NCBI GenBank assembly: GCA_022449325.1
Contig: JAKUSK010000016.1
Span: 1-14,725 of the forward strand
DNA: 14,725 nt
Source of the DNA: Nitrososphaerales archaeon
GTDB lineage: Archaea; Thermoproteota; Nitrososphaeria; Nitrososphaerales; UBA57
Direction of reading: 5' to 3'
Shown here one piece after another: positions 6,510 to 11,956 of the stretch; the first letter of the stretch is position 1; the number at the start of each line of letters is the position of its first letter. Made by a program: the position numbers and the translations under genes. Under the pieces are notes generated by a model. It saw nothing but the letters and a program-made list of their open reading frames with translations. It did not search any database and was not told the DNA's origin.

Positions 6510-7640
6510 ATGAATAATTTGACATCTTCAAACGAAGAAATCGATATGATTAAGGATGTAATCAAAGATTTTGGAGTAAATGAAATCACTCCTGTTGTAT
6601 CTGATATCGAATCAAATTCTGAAATTCCTAGTTCAATTCTGAAACAAGTTTCAGAATTGGGTTTGTATGGAATGCTTGGTTCCAGTGAATATAATGGTGC
6701 AGAAACTAGTTTCTCTACATTTATACACGGAATGTTGGAACTTGCGAAATATTCTCCTGCATTATCTGCTCTTCTAATGTTCCAAAATGTCTTTTCAGTC
6801 CAACCTATCACGCAATTTGGTTCAACAGAACAAAAAGAATCTATCTTGGGAGATCTGAATACTGGTAACAAACTTGGTACTGCATTGATCGGTGACGACG
6901 GAGGAACATTAAATATCCGAACCATAAACACCGAAGCTATGGATGAAGGAGACAGTCTCTCGATTAGTGGAACTAAAAAGTTCGCTTTTAACGGAGCAAT
7001 TGCTGATTATTTCATCGTTTTATGCAATATCGGAACAAATCCTTGTTTTGTATTGGTGGAAAAAGATAATCAGGGTGTTTCTATAGGCAATCCAATTGAT
7101 ACAGTAGGATTGCGCGGTAACAAATCAGTTCCAATTTCCTTTTACAGTTGTAATGTACCGAAAACAAATATTATTGGTTCTCCTACCGACACGAGTAAAA
7201 TAATTCATTCAATCCAAGAAAGTTACTGGATGGGTATTGGCGCAATAAGTAATGGAGTCATGCAATCGGCCCTTTCTCAAGCTATAAAATATTCTAATGA
7301 ACGTCAACAATTTTCAAAACCAATTAGTAGTTTTGAAGCAATCCAGAACAAACTTTCTAACATCTCTACTGACATTGAAGTTTCACTTGCTATGCTGGAA
7401 AAGGCTTGCAAATCAAAAGATACTGGAGAAGACATACTTAGACAATCTGCAATGACAAAGATATTTACAACTGAGAAAGCTCAACAGAATACAAAGTTAG
7501 CTTTGTTAGTACATGGCGGTTATGGCTTTATCAAGGATTATCCTATTGAAAGAACTGTTCGAGATGCAGAAACATTGAAAACCATATGTGATTCTAATGA
7601 CGATTTACGCTTAATCGTCTCTAAACCATTCGTTAGTTAG
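6510..7640 (+). CDS. divergent acyl-CoA dehydrogenase-like subunit lacking the catalytic Glu
   Basis: 376 residues with the full three-domain acyl-CoA dehydrogenase (ACAD) layout, but key positions are changed. The TEPxxGSD segment that binds flavin and acyl-CoA is replaced by ALIGDDGGTL (125-134). The usual [FW]-x-TNG is FAFNG (158-162). The catalytic Glu of IYEGT aligns without gaps to Cys360 in TICDSND when compared with the next gene, and no Glu sits at the alternative position used by isovaleryl-CoA dehydrogenase. In contrast, NERQQFSKPISSFEAIQ (263-279) and LLVHGGYGFIKDYPIERTVRDA (332-353), which in ACADs contact the ADP part of the partner subunit's FAD, are intact. It is therefore likely a structural subunit forming a heteromer with the next gene product, 56 bases downstream. 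The ATG at 6510 begins a gene divergent from the rhomboid gene. An alternative is a homomeric enzyme with unusual chemistry. Confidence 0.9.
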   Translation: MNNLTSSNEEIDMIKDVIKDFGVNEITPVVSDIESNSEIPSSILKQVSELGLYGMLGSSEYNGAETSFSTFIHGMLELAKYSPALSALLMFQNVFSVQPITQFGSTEQKESILGDLNTGNKLGTALIGDDGGTLNIRTINTEAMDEGDSLSISGTKKFAFNGAIADYFIVLCNIGTNPCFVLVEKDNQGVSIGNPIDTVGLRGNKSVPISFYSCNVPKTNIIGSPTDTSKIIHSIQESYWMGIGAISNGVMQSALSQAIKYSNERQQFSKPISSFEAIQNKLSNISTDIEVSLAMLEKACKSKDTGEDILRQSAMTKIFTTEKAQQNTKLALLVHGGYGFIKDYPIERTVRDAETLKTICDSNDDLRLIVSKPFVS

Positions 7641-7665
7641 TCTTCATCATCTTTCTTGCGATATC

Positions 7666-7671
7666 CTTAAA
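7666..7671 (+). promoter_or_regulatory. possible TATA-like element before the second ACAD gene
   Basis: CTTAAA is centred 28 bp upstream of the ATG at 7697, in the 56-bp gap between the two ACAD genes. It could give the second gene its own leaderless transcript besides read-through. The element is short and weakly supported. Confidence 0.25.
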
Positions 7672-7696
7672 GTAATCATCTTTCCATTTATTATCA

Positions 7697-8899
7697 ATGC
7701 CATTCGAATTTTCTTTCACAGATGAACAAGAGAAATTTCGTCGCGACGTACGCGAATTTATCCATAATGAAATTATGCCCACTGTAGCTAATTATGACAA
7801 GCTTGAAGAACTTCCAATTGAAAACATGGAAAAAATGTCTAAACAAGGATATTTCGGTTTAACTGTTCCAGAAAAATTCGGAGGAAAGGGATTATCAAAG
7901 ATCGAATATGGCATACTTCTTGAAGAGCTCGGTGCAATTTGCGCATCACATGGTACAATTCTTGGAGCGCATCTCGGCCTTTGTGTTACCCCTATTATTC
8001 TCTTTGGCACAGAAGAACAAAAAAATAAATTTTTACCCCCCCTTGCTTCTGGCAAATCTATCGGAGCTTTTGCATTAACAGAACCTGGAGCAGGTAGTGA
8101 TGCAGCTAATCTCCAAACTACTGCCACTGCTGATGGAGACGACTTCATTCTTAACGGAACTAAAATCTTTTGCACAAATGGCGATAAAGCTGATTATATT
8201 ATTGTTTTTGCGGCTAATGATAAATCACTTGGACCGATGGGAGGGATTACTGCATTTATTGTAGAAAAAAATATGACTGGATTTTCAGTCGGAAAAAAGG
8301 AAAAGAAACTAGGATTGAGAGCATCATCTACTATTGAATTGATATTTGAAAACTGTAGGATACCAAAGGAAAATATTCTTGGCGATATAGGCGCAGGTTT
8401 TATGATTGCCTTATCTACTCTGGACGGGGGACGTGTTACACTTGCTGTTGGCTCCCTGGGCGCTGCACAGCGAGCACTCGATTTGTCTGTTGATTACCTT
8501 CGACAAAATCAAGGCGAAGGAGGGAATCTGTCAAATAGGCAATCGATTCAATGGAAATTAGCTGATATAGCTATGGAAGTATATGCATCAAAATTTATGT
8601 GTTATAATAATTTGGTTGAATTGGAAAAATACTATGAAATTATTGAATCAAAAGAAAAAGTTCCAAGACAATTACGGGATCGTGTATCCCGTGGTTCTGC
8701 AATCTCCAAAGCATATGTTTCTGAAGTTGCATCTCGTGCAATAACCACTGCCATAGAAATACAGGGATTGACGGGTATTACTGCTGGTTCAGAGCTCGAA
8801 AGAGGCTTTAGGGACTCATTTATTGCTGAGATATACGAAGGTACTAATGACATTCAACGTATGATTATCGCTAAAGAATTACTGGGATTGGGTCTTTGA
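7697..8899 (+). CDS. acyl-CoA dehydrogenase, catalytic subunit
   Basis: 400 residues. It should oxidise saturated acyl-CoA to trans-2-enoyl-CoA with FAD, passing electrons to an electron-transfer flavoprotein not encoded here. The catalytic half of the active site is complete: FALTEPGAGSDAANLQTTA (125-143), KIFCTNGDKADYIIV (156-170), and IYEGTNDIQ with the catalytic base Glu381. The C-terminal domain, however, has lost the RxQFGxP[IL] motif: the equivalent region reads RQNQGEGGNLSN (269-280). The Q-x-x-GGxG loop is shortened by about two residues and altered to QGLTGITAG (356-364). An insertion of about 20 mostly charged residues (about 308-330) follows the LADIAMEV helix. These lost elements are the ones that normally contact the partner's FAD and are intact in the preceding gene, which suggests the two proteins form one enzyme. 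The stop TGA is followed after one base by the ATG of a small membrane protein gene. Confidence 0.95.
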   Translation: MPFEFSFTDEQEKFRRDVREFIHNEIMPTVANYDKLEELPIENMEKMSKQGYFGLTVPEKFGGKGLSKIEYGILLEELGAICASHGTILGAHLGLCVTPIILFGTEEQKNKFLPPLASGKSIGAFALTEPGAGSDAANLQTTATADGDDFILNGTKIFCTNGDKADYIIVFAANDKSLGPMGGITAFIVEKNMTGFSVGKKEKKLGLRASSTIELIFENCRIPKENILGDIGAGFMIALSTLDGGRVTLAVGSLGAAQRALDLSVDYLRQNQGEGGNLSNRQSIQWKLADIAMEVYASKFMCYNNLVELEKYYEIIESKEKVPRQLRDRVSRGSAISKAYVSEVASRAITTAIEIQGLTGITAGSELERGFRDSFIAEIYEGTNDIQRMIIAKELLGLGL

Positions 8900-8900
8900 T

Positions 8901-9206
8901 ATGACATCTGAACTCGCTATTGTAAGCTCTTTTATTGATTTTCTTCCTCAAGGATTTATCTTTGGTTTCTTTGATAATTTTATTCTAATACTTGGAGCTT
9001 ACACCGGAATCAATATTGAAAAGTACATCGACGATAAAGCAAGTGGCGTGCTTGGCGGAGTTGTGGGTGCAGGTTTAGCTAATGCTATTTCAGATGGCAT
9101 GGGTGCACTTATCGATCCAAATATGAATGACATGTTTGTTGGAATACTTATTGGAACTATCATACCTCTATTTCTAATTCCTGTAATTGAGAAACTTCGT
9201 AAGTAA
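8901..9206 (+). CDS. small membrane protein, paralogue A of a tandem pair
   Basis: 101 residues, function unknown. Three hydrophobic segments are visible: about 15-38 (QGFIFGFFDNFILILGAY), 47-68 (SGVLGGVVGAGLANAIS) and 78-96 (MFVGILIGTIIPLFLIPVI). Polar or charged residues sit inside or at the ends of these segments: the Asp of GFFDNF, the Asp of SDGMGA and the IDP motif. The loop between the first two segments is short and contains KYIDDKA. The next gene encodes a clear paralogue with the same GFIFGFFDNF, GAGL, IDP and MF[VI]GI motifs. The ATG lies one base after the stop of the acyl-CoA dehydrogenase gene, so it is almost certainly co-transcribed with, and translationally coupled to, that gene. 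I recall similar small proteins in thaumarchaeal genomes annotated only as hypothetical. The regular glycines suggest close helix packing, as in small oligomeric carriers or channels. Confidence 0.85.
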   Translation: MTSELAIVSSFIDFLPQGFIFGFFDNFILILGAYTGINIEKYIDDKASGVLGGVVGAGLANAISDGMGALIDPNMNDMFVGILIGTIIPLFLIPVIEKLRK

Positions 9207-9209
9207 TTT

Positions 9210-9235
9210 AGTGTTAATTAACAGTGTTAATTAAC
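9210..9235. repeat. tandem 13-bp repeat, each copy holding a perfect 10-bp palindrome
   Basis: AGTGTTAATTAAC occurs twice head to tail (9210-9222 and 9223-9235) with no mismatch. Each copy contains GTTAATTAAC, identical on both strands; the palindrome centres are 13 bp apart. The pair ends three bases before the TATA box of the next gene, so it overlaps the site where TFB and an activator or repressor would bind. It looks like a double operator for a dimeric regulator. Confidence 0.7.
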
Positions 9236-9238
9236 AGC

Positions 9239-9247
9239 AAATATATA
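9239..9247 (+). promoter_or_regulatory. TATA box of the second small membrane protein gene
   Basis: AAATATATA is centred 26-27 bp upstream of the ATG at 9270, matching a leaderless archaeal promoter. The tandem palindromes lie immediately upstream. Confidence 0.65.
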
Positions 9248-9269
9248 GCTGAAACTCGTAATATTAATT

Positions 9270-9608
9270 ATGGTATTTCTTGACGGATTCATTTTCGGTT
9301 TCTTCGATAATTTTCTATTGATAATTGGTACATATTCCGGCGTAACTATAGAATATAGACTTCATCGATTGACACATGATTATAAAACCGCTAGAAAACT
9401 TAGAAATTTTCTCAAAAGAAATTCTAAAGGAGTAGTTGGTGGACTTATGGGAGCTGGACTCTCACATGTTGTTTCTAATGGATTTGGCGCCTTTATTGAT
9501 CCAACATTGAATCATATGTTCATTGGAATCGCAATCGGAACTCTAGTTCCAGTACTCTTTATTCCAATCATTGAAGCATTAAAGTCAAGAAATTCTTCAT
9601 CTGTTTAA
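9270..9608 (+). CDS. small membrane protein, paralogue B of a tandem pair
   Basis: 112 residues, function unknown. It is clearly homologous to the preceding protein along its whole length: GFIFGFFDNFLLIIG (6-20), GVVGGLMGAGLSHVVSNGFGA (54-74), FIDP (75-78), and MFIGIAIGTLVPVLFIPIIE (83-102). It differs by an insertion of about 15 residues in the first loop, which becomes strongly basic (about residues 30-53, with roughly nine Lys/Arg and two His), where paralogue A has a short acidic loop. Three membrane segments are predicted. A TATA box lies 26 bp upstream, preceded by paired palindromes, so this gene can be expressed and regulated apart from the acyl-CoA dehydrogenase genes even though all run in the same direction. 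The pair probably arose by tandem duplication and may form a hetero-oligomer. Confidence 0.85.
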   Translation: MVFLDGFIFGFFDNFLLIIGTYSGVTIEYRLHRLTHDYKTARKLRNFLKRNSKGVVGGLMGAGLSHVVSNGFGAFIDPTLNHMFIGIAIGTLVPVLFIPIIEALKSRNSSSV

Positions 9609-9609
9609 T

Positions 9610-9616
9610 TAATATA
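9610..9616 (+). promoter_or_regulatory. TATA-like box of the Toprim gene
   Basis: TTAATATAC, with its core AATATAC at these positions, lies about 26 bp upstream of the two candidate ATG codons at 9634 and 9640, directly after the stop of the preceding gene. Confidence 0.4.
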
Positions 9617-9633
9617 CAAATCTTGCTCATGTT

Positions 9634-10050
9634 ATGTTGATGAATATTCTTCAACAGGATATTGAATTCAATAAATTCCTTCTTGATTTCATTGCTCTCC
9701 TTAATTTTGAATGTAAAAATGGCGCTGTTGTTCTTGTAGAAGGAAAAAAAGATACACAAGCATTATCTTCACTTGGTTTTGTTGGAAAAACGATTGAATA
9801 CTGTAATAATAATACTATGTCTAAGATTGAACGTAAAACTAGATCATACAATAAACTTATCGTCTTATTTGATTATGATGCAGAAGGAAGACGACTTACA
9901 AGTAAAATACTCTTAACGCTTGATAGAACTTCTATTATTGAATTGAAATATCGACGTAATCTGTCTTTTGCTTCAAATGGAGGTATTAAGCGTATAGAAG
10001 AACTCTCAAAACTATCTCCATATGTAATTTTAACAGAAAATTTTATATAA
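9634..10050 (+). CDS. standalone Toprim domain protein (UPF0292-like)
   Basis: 138 residues; the ATG at 9640 is an equally good start and would remove two residues. The Toprim fold is shown by VVLVEGKKDTQALSSLGF (32-49) with the conserved Glu36, and by LIVLFDYDAEGRRL (75-88) with the DxDxxG metal-binding motif (Asp80, Asp82, Gly85). Nothing else is attached: there is no helicase, gyrase or primase domain. Small archaeal Toprim proteins of this kind are conserved in many archaea but lack an assigned function. By analogy with RNase M5 and DnaG-type Toprim domains, a magnesium-dependent nuclease or nucleotidyl-transfer activity on nucleic acid is plausible. It lies just before the TFS-like gene and the complex I operon. 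A separate TATA-like box suggests independent transcription. Confidence 0.9.
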   Translation: MLMNILQQDIEFNKFLLDFIALLNFECKNGAVVLVEGKKDTQALSSLGFVGKTIEYCNNNTMSKIERKTRSYNKLIVLFDYDAEGRRLTSKILLTLDRTSIIELKYRRNLSFASNGGIKRIEELSKLSPYVILTENFI

Positions 10051-10060
10051 TTATTTAATA

Positions 10061-10069
10061 AATAATATT
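10061..10069 (+). promoter_or_regulatory. TATA-like box of the TFS-like gene
   Basis: AATAATATT is centred about 27 bp upstream of the ATG at 10092. The 41-bp gap is almost wholly A and T, so the exact box is uncertain. Confidence 0.35.
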
Positions 10070-10091
10070 CATTATTTTGGTGTTTATGTAA

Positions 10092-10439
10092 ATGAAATTT
10101 TGTCCTGAATGCAATGCAAAAATGCGTCCTAAAAAAATTATAGACGAATCTAGTTCAAAATCTCGTCCAAAATCAATTATTGTTTGTTCTTCATGTGGAT
10201 ATCAAGAAAAATCTAGGCGTGTTACAGTCAAAGAGAAGAAAATCGAAGATACTAAAAACATCAAAGTTGTAGATAGCAAGGCTCAAAAACTTCAATCTAT
10301 GCCTACCACCAAAGCTAATTGCCATAAGTGCGGCCATGATTCTGCATATTTCTGGGAAAAACAAACTAGTAGCTTAGAAGAAGCGTCTACTCAGTTCTTC
10401 AGATGTGCCAAATGTGAACATACTTGGCGGGCAAGCTAA
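10092..10439 (+). CDS. tfs: transcription factor S-like protein (TFS/RpoM, TFIIS-type)
   Basis: 115 residues with two zinc ribbons joined by a charged linker. The N-terminal ribbon uses Cys4-x2-Cys7 and Cys32-x2-Cys35. The C-terminal TFIIS-type ribbon uses Cys77-x2-Cys80 and Cys105-x2-Cys108, with the family signature AYFWEKQTSS, FFRCAKC and HTWR. TFS enters the RNA polymerase secondary channel and stimulates transcript cleavage so that stalled complexes can resume. The acidic pair at the tip of the C-terminal ribbon, usually Asp-Glu in QTRSADEP, is Glu96-Glu97 in QTSSLEEA. The acidic charge is kept but the first residue is longer and the Arg and Pro are absent. It could be a fully active TFS or a specialised paralogue. 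It lies between the Toprim gene and the complex I operon, with a 155-bp gap after it. Confidence 0.9.
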   Translation: MKFCPECNAKMRPKKIIDESSSKSRPKSIIVCSSCGYQEKSRRVTVKEKKIEDTKNIKVVDSKAQKLQSMPTTKANCHKCGHDSAYFWEKQTSSLEEASTQFFRCAKCEHTWRAS

Positions 10440-10449
10440 GTCCGGACTT
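10438..10449. repeat. 12-bp perfect palindrome overlapping the end of the TFS gene
   Basis: AAGTCCGGACTT is identical on both strands and overlaps the TAA stop of the TFS-like gene. It has no loop, so it is a poor RNA hairpin; a protein-binding site is more natural. The T-rich ATTTTTC at 10461-10467 just after it could terminate transcription. Confidence 0.4.
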
Positions 10450-10594
10450 GGATTTTATGAATTTTTCATCAAAAACTTCAAAATCTTAAACCAATTCTCA
10501 AACTTTACATCAAACTTAACATCTGCTTTCCAATTATTCCGGTTCGACTCAAGCTTTAAATAAATTTAAACAAATTTATCCCGTGTAATCTGAT
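10440..10594. other. 155-bp intergenic region before the complex I operon
   Basis: No gene is visible on either strand. The region holds the downstream half of the 12-bp palindrome, a T-rich stretch (10461-10467), a C/A-rich stretch with the tandem pair CAAACTTTACAT / CAAACTTAACAT (10499-10522, one mismatch), and an AT-rich promoter segment (10555-10571). Confidence 0.5.
10555..10571 (+). promoter_or_regulatory. promoter region (TATA-like) of the complex I operon
   Basis: TTTAAATAAATTTAAAC contains two overlapping TATA-like elements. The second (AATTTAAAC) is centred about 27 bp upstream of the nuoA ATG at 10595, the first about 35 bp. Either would start the message at, or within about ten bases of, the ATG. 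Confidence 0.45.
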
Positions 10595-10957
10595 ATGGTT
10601 TCATCTGAGTTTGTAATGATTTTGGTAATGACTCTTGCCGGAGTCGTGTTTACCTTGCCTACTCTAATTATTCCTTATTTATTTGCTCCTAAACGACGTA
10701 ATCCTATAAAATTACAGACATTTGAGGCAGGCCAACCTCCTACCGGTGAATCTCGTATCCACTTGATTATGCAATACTATTCCTATCTGATTATGTTTGT
10801 TATTTTTGATGTTACTGTAATGTTCTTATTTGCTTGGGGACTTGCATTTACAAACATAGGTATTCAAAGCTTAGTCAGTCTATTACCGTTCCTTGCTGTC
10901 CTACTTTGTCCTATGGCTTACGCATTACATTTAGCAGGAAGAAGAGAAAATTGGTAA
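10595..10957 (+). CDS. nuoA: complex I subunit A (NuoA)
   Basis: 120 residues, three membrane helices (about 7-31, 59-82, 90-114). NuoA is a small membrane subunit at the junction of the quinone site and the proton channels. The family segment KLQTFEAGQPPTGESR (39-54), with the conserved Phe-Glu-x-Gly-x-x-Pro, forms the long loop before the second helix, and YYSYLIMFVIFDVTVMFLFAW (61-81) is the second helix. In most bacterial NuoA proteins this helix reads FDxE; here the Asp (72) is kept but the Glu is Thr74. It is the first gene of an operon nuoA-B-C-D-H-I, with its stop overlapping the start of nuoB. The ATG at 10595 follows an AT-rich promoter segment. Confidence 0.93.
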   Translation: MVSSEFVMILVMTLAGVVFTLPTLIIPYLFAPKRRNPIKLQTFEAGQPPTGESRIHLIMQYYSYLIMFVIFDVTVMFLFAWGLAFTNIGIQSLVSLLPFLAVLLCPMAYALHLAGRRENW

Positions 10958-11463
10958 ACGATCCCACTTTAAATCTACTTGTTGGCAAAGCTAGTGATAT
11001 TCTTGATAATACTTTAGAAAAAAATGTACGAGAACCTATTAGATTTCTTGTTAATTGGGGCAGGTTATACTCTTTATGGCCTGTTCATTTAGAAACAGCT
11101 TGTTGCAGTATTGAATTTGGTGCAGCATCTGGTCCACGACACGACGTTGAACGATTTGGAATGTTAGAAGCTTTTGGATCGCTAAGACAATGCGATGTCT
11201 TAGTTGTTCAAGGCACTGTAACTCGGAAAATGGCACCTAGGATGAAATGGGTTTATGAACAAATGCCAGAACCTAAATGGGTAATTGCAATGGGAGCATG
11301 TGCAATTTCTGGCGGTTTATACATGGACTCATATAACGTCCTCCAAGGAGTTGACAAAATTGTACCTGTGGATGTTTACATTCCAGGATGTCCTCCTAGA
11401 CCAGAAACACTTATTCAAGGAATTATCGAACTGCAAAACAAGATAAGGAAGTCCAAGGTGTAA
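10951..11463 (+). CDS. nuoB: complex I subunit B (NuoB), carries cluster N2
   Basis: 170 residues from a TTG at 10951-10953, overlapping the end of nuoA by seven bases. An ATG far inside nuoA would add 39 residues with no NuoB character and is rejected. NuoB holds the [4Fe-4S] cluster N2, the last electron carrier before quinone. The ligands are Cys51-Cys52 (ETACCSIEF), Cys117 (GACAISGG) and Cys147 (IPGCPPRPE), with spacings CC-x64-C-x29-C as expected. The quinone-facing segments VHLETACCSIEFGAASGPRH and RFGMLEAFGSLRQCDVLVVQG are well conserved. The protein forms the connecting module with NuoC, NuoD and NuoI. A purine-rich AGGAAGAAGAG lies upstream as a weak ribosome site. Confidence 0.95.
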   Translation: MVNDPTLNLLVGKASDILDNTLEKNVREPIRFLVNWGRLYSLWPVHLETACCSIEFGAASGPRHDVERFGMLEAFGSLRQCDVLVVQGTVTRKMAPRMKWVYEQMPEPKWVIAMGACAISGGLYMDSYNVLQGVDKIVPVDVYIPGCPPRPETLIQGIIELQNKIRKSKV

Positions 11464-11475
11464 TATACAAACTCA

Positions 11476-11955
11476 ATGCCTTCTAATCTAGATACTGAAA
11501 ATCAGCTAGTCAAAAGTTTAACTGATCAATTCAAGAATAAAATAAAAACTGAATACGTAAAACACAATAGAATTAAAATCTCTACCAATCAAGACAATCT
11601 CAAATCTCTTGCAACTTCTGTTAAAGAATTAGGTTTTGAACAAGTTATTTCTCATGGTGGAACTGACTATCCGGACAATAATGTATTCCGTATCGAATAT
11701 CATATTATCTGCGTATCAAAGAAAAAACTACGTAGTATTATGTTCTCTATCATGACCGAAATCTCCAAAGATACCCCTGAGATTGAAACTTTAATTGATA
11801 TTTTTCCTAGTGCAGAATTCCATGAACAAGAAACATACGAGAATTTTGGAATAACATTTACTGGCCATCCAAGAATGGAGAAATTACTCCTTCCAGAAGA
11901 CTGGGATGATATCCCTCCATTAAGAAAGGACTATATTTTACCAGGAAGAGGATGA
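11476..11955 (+). CDS. nuoC: complex I subunit C (NuoC, 30-kDa subunit)
   Basis: 159 residues from the ATG at 11476, 12 bases after nuoB. NuoC is a peripheral-arm subunit that packs against NuoD. The N-terminal part is variable; the C-terminal signature is clear: EQETYENFGITFTGHPRMEK (117-136), then LLLPEDWDDIPPLRKDY, matching the family's E-R-E-x-[YFW]-D-x-x-G-I-x-F-x-G-H-P pattern and the terminal PLRKDY. The Asp normally found after the aromatic residue is Glu here. It is a separate gene, not fused to nuoD as in some bacteria. The stop lies one base before the nuoD ATG, and GAGGATGAT overlapping it is a plausible ribosome site for nuoD. Confidence 0.93.
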   Translation: MPSNLDTENQLVKSLTDQFKNKIKTEYVKHNRIKISTNQDNLKSLATSVKELGFEQVISHGGTDYPDNNVFRIEYHIICVSKKKLRSIMFSIMTEISKDTPEIETLIDIFPSAEFHEQETYENFGITFTGHPRMEKLLLPEDWDDIPPLRKDYILPGRG

Positions 11956-11956
11956 T

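Noticed and set aside
6473..6931. Long open frame antisense to the first ACAD gene
   Set aside because: It shadows conserved ACAD coding sequence and shows no domain or start signal of its own.
7641..7696. First ACAD gene as a decaying pseudogene
   Set aside because: The frame is intact over 376 codons, the C-terminal motifs are well preserved, and the motif losses are complementary to the neighbour rather than random.
9605..9612. TTAATTAA near the Toprim promoter as a third copy of the palindromic operator
   Set aside because: It lacks the flanking G and C of GTTAATTAAC and occurs easily by chance in AT-rich DNA.
10536..10556. GGTTCGACTC resembling a tRNA T-arm box
   Set aside because: No matching acceptor, anticodon or D-arm stems can be drawn around it on either strand, and the flanking sequence is an ordinary AT-rich promoter region.
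10834..10950. Longer nuoB reading from an ATG inside nuoA
   Set aside because: The added 39 residues are only the out-of-frame reading of nuoA, and NuoB homology begins after the TTG at 10951.
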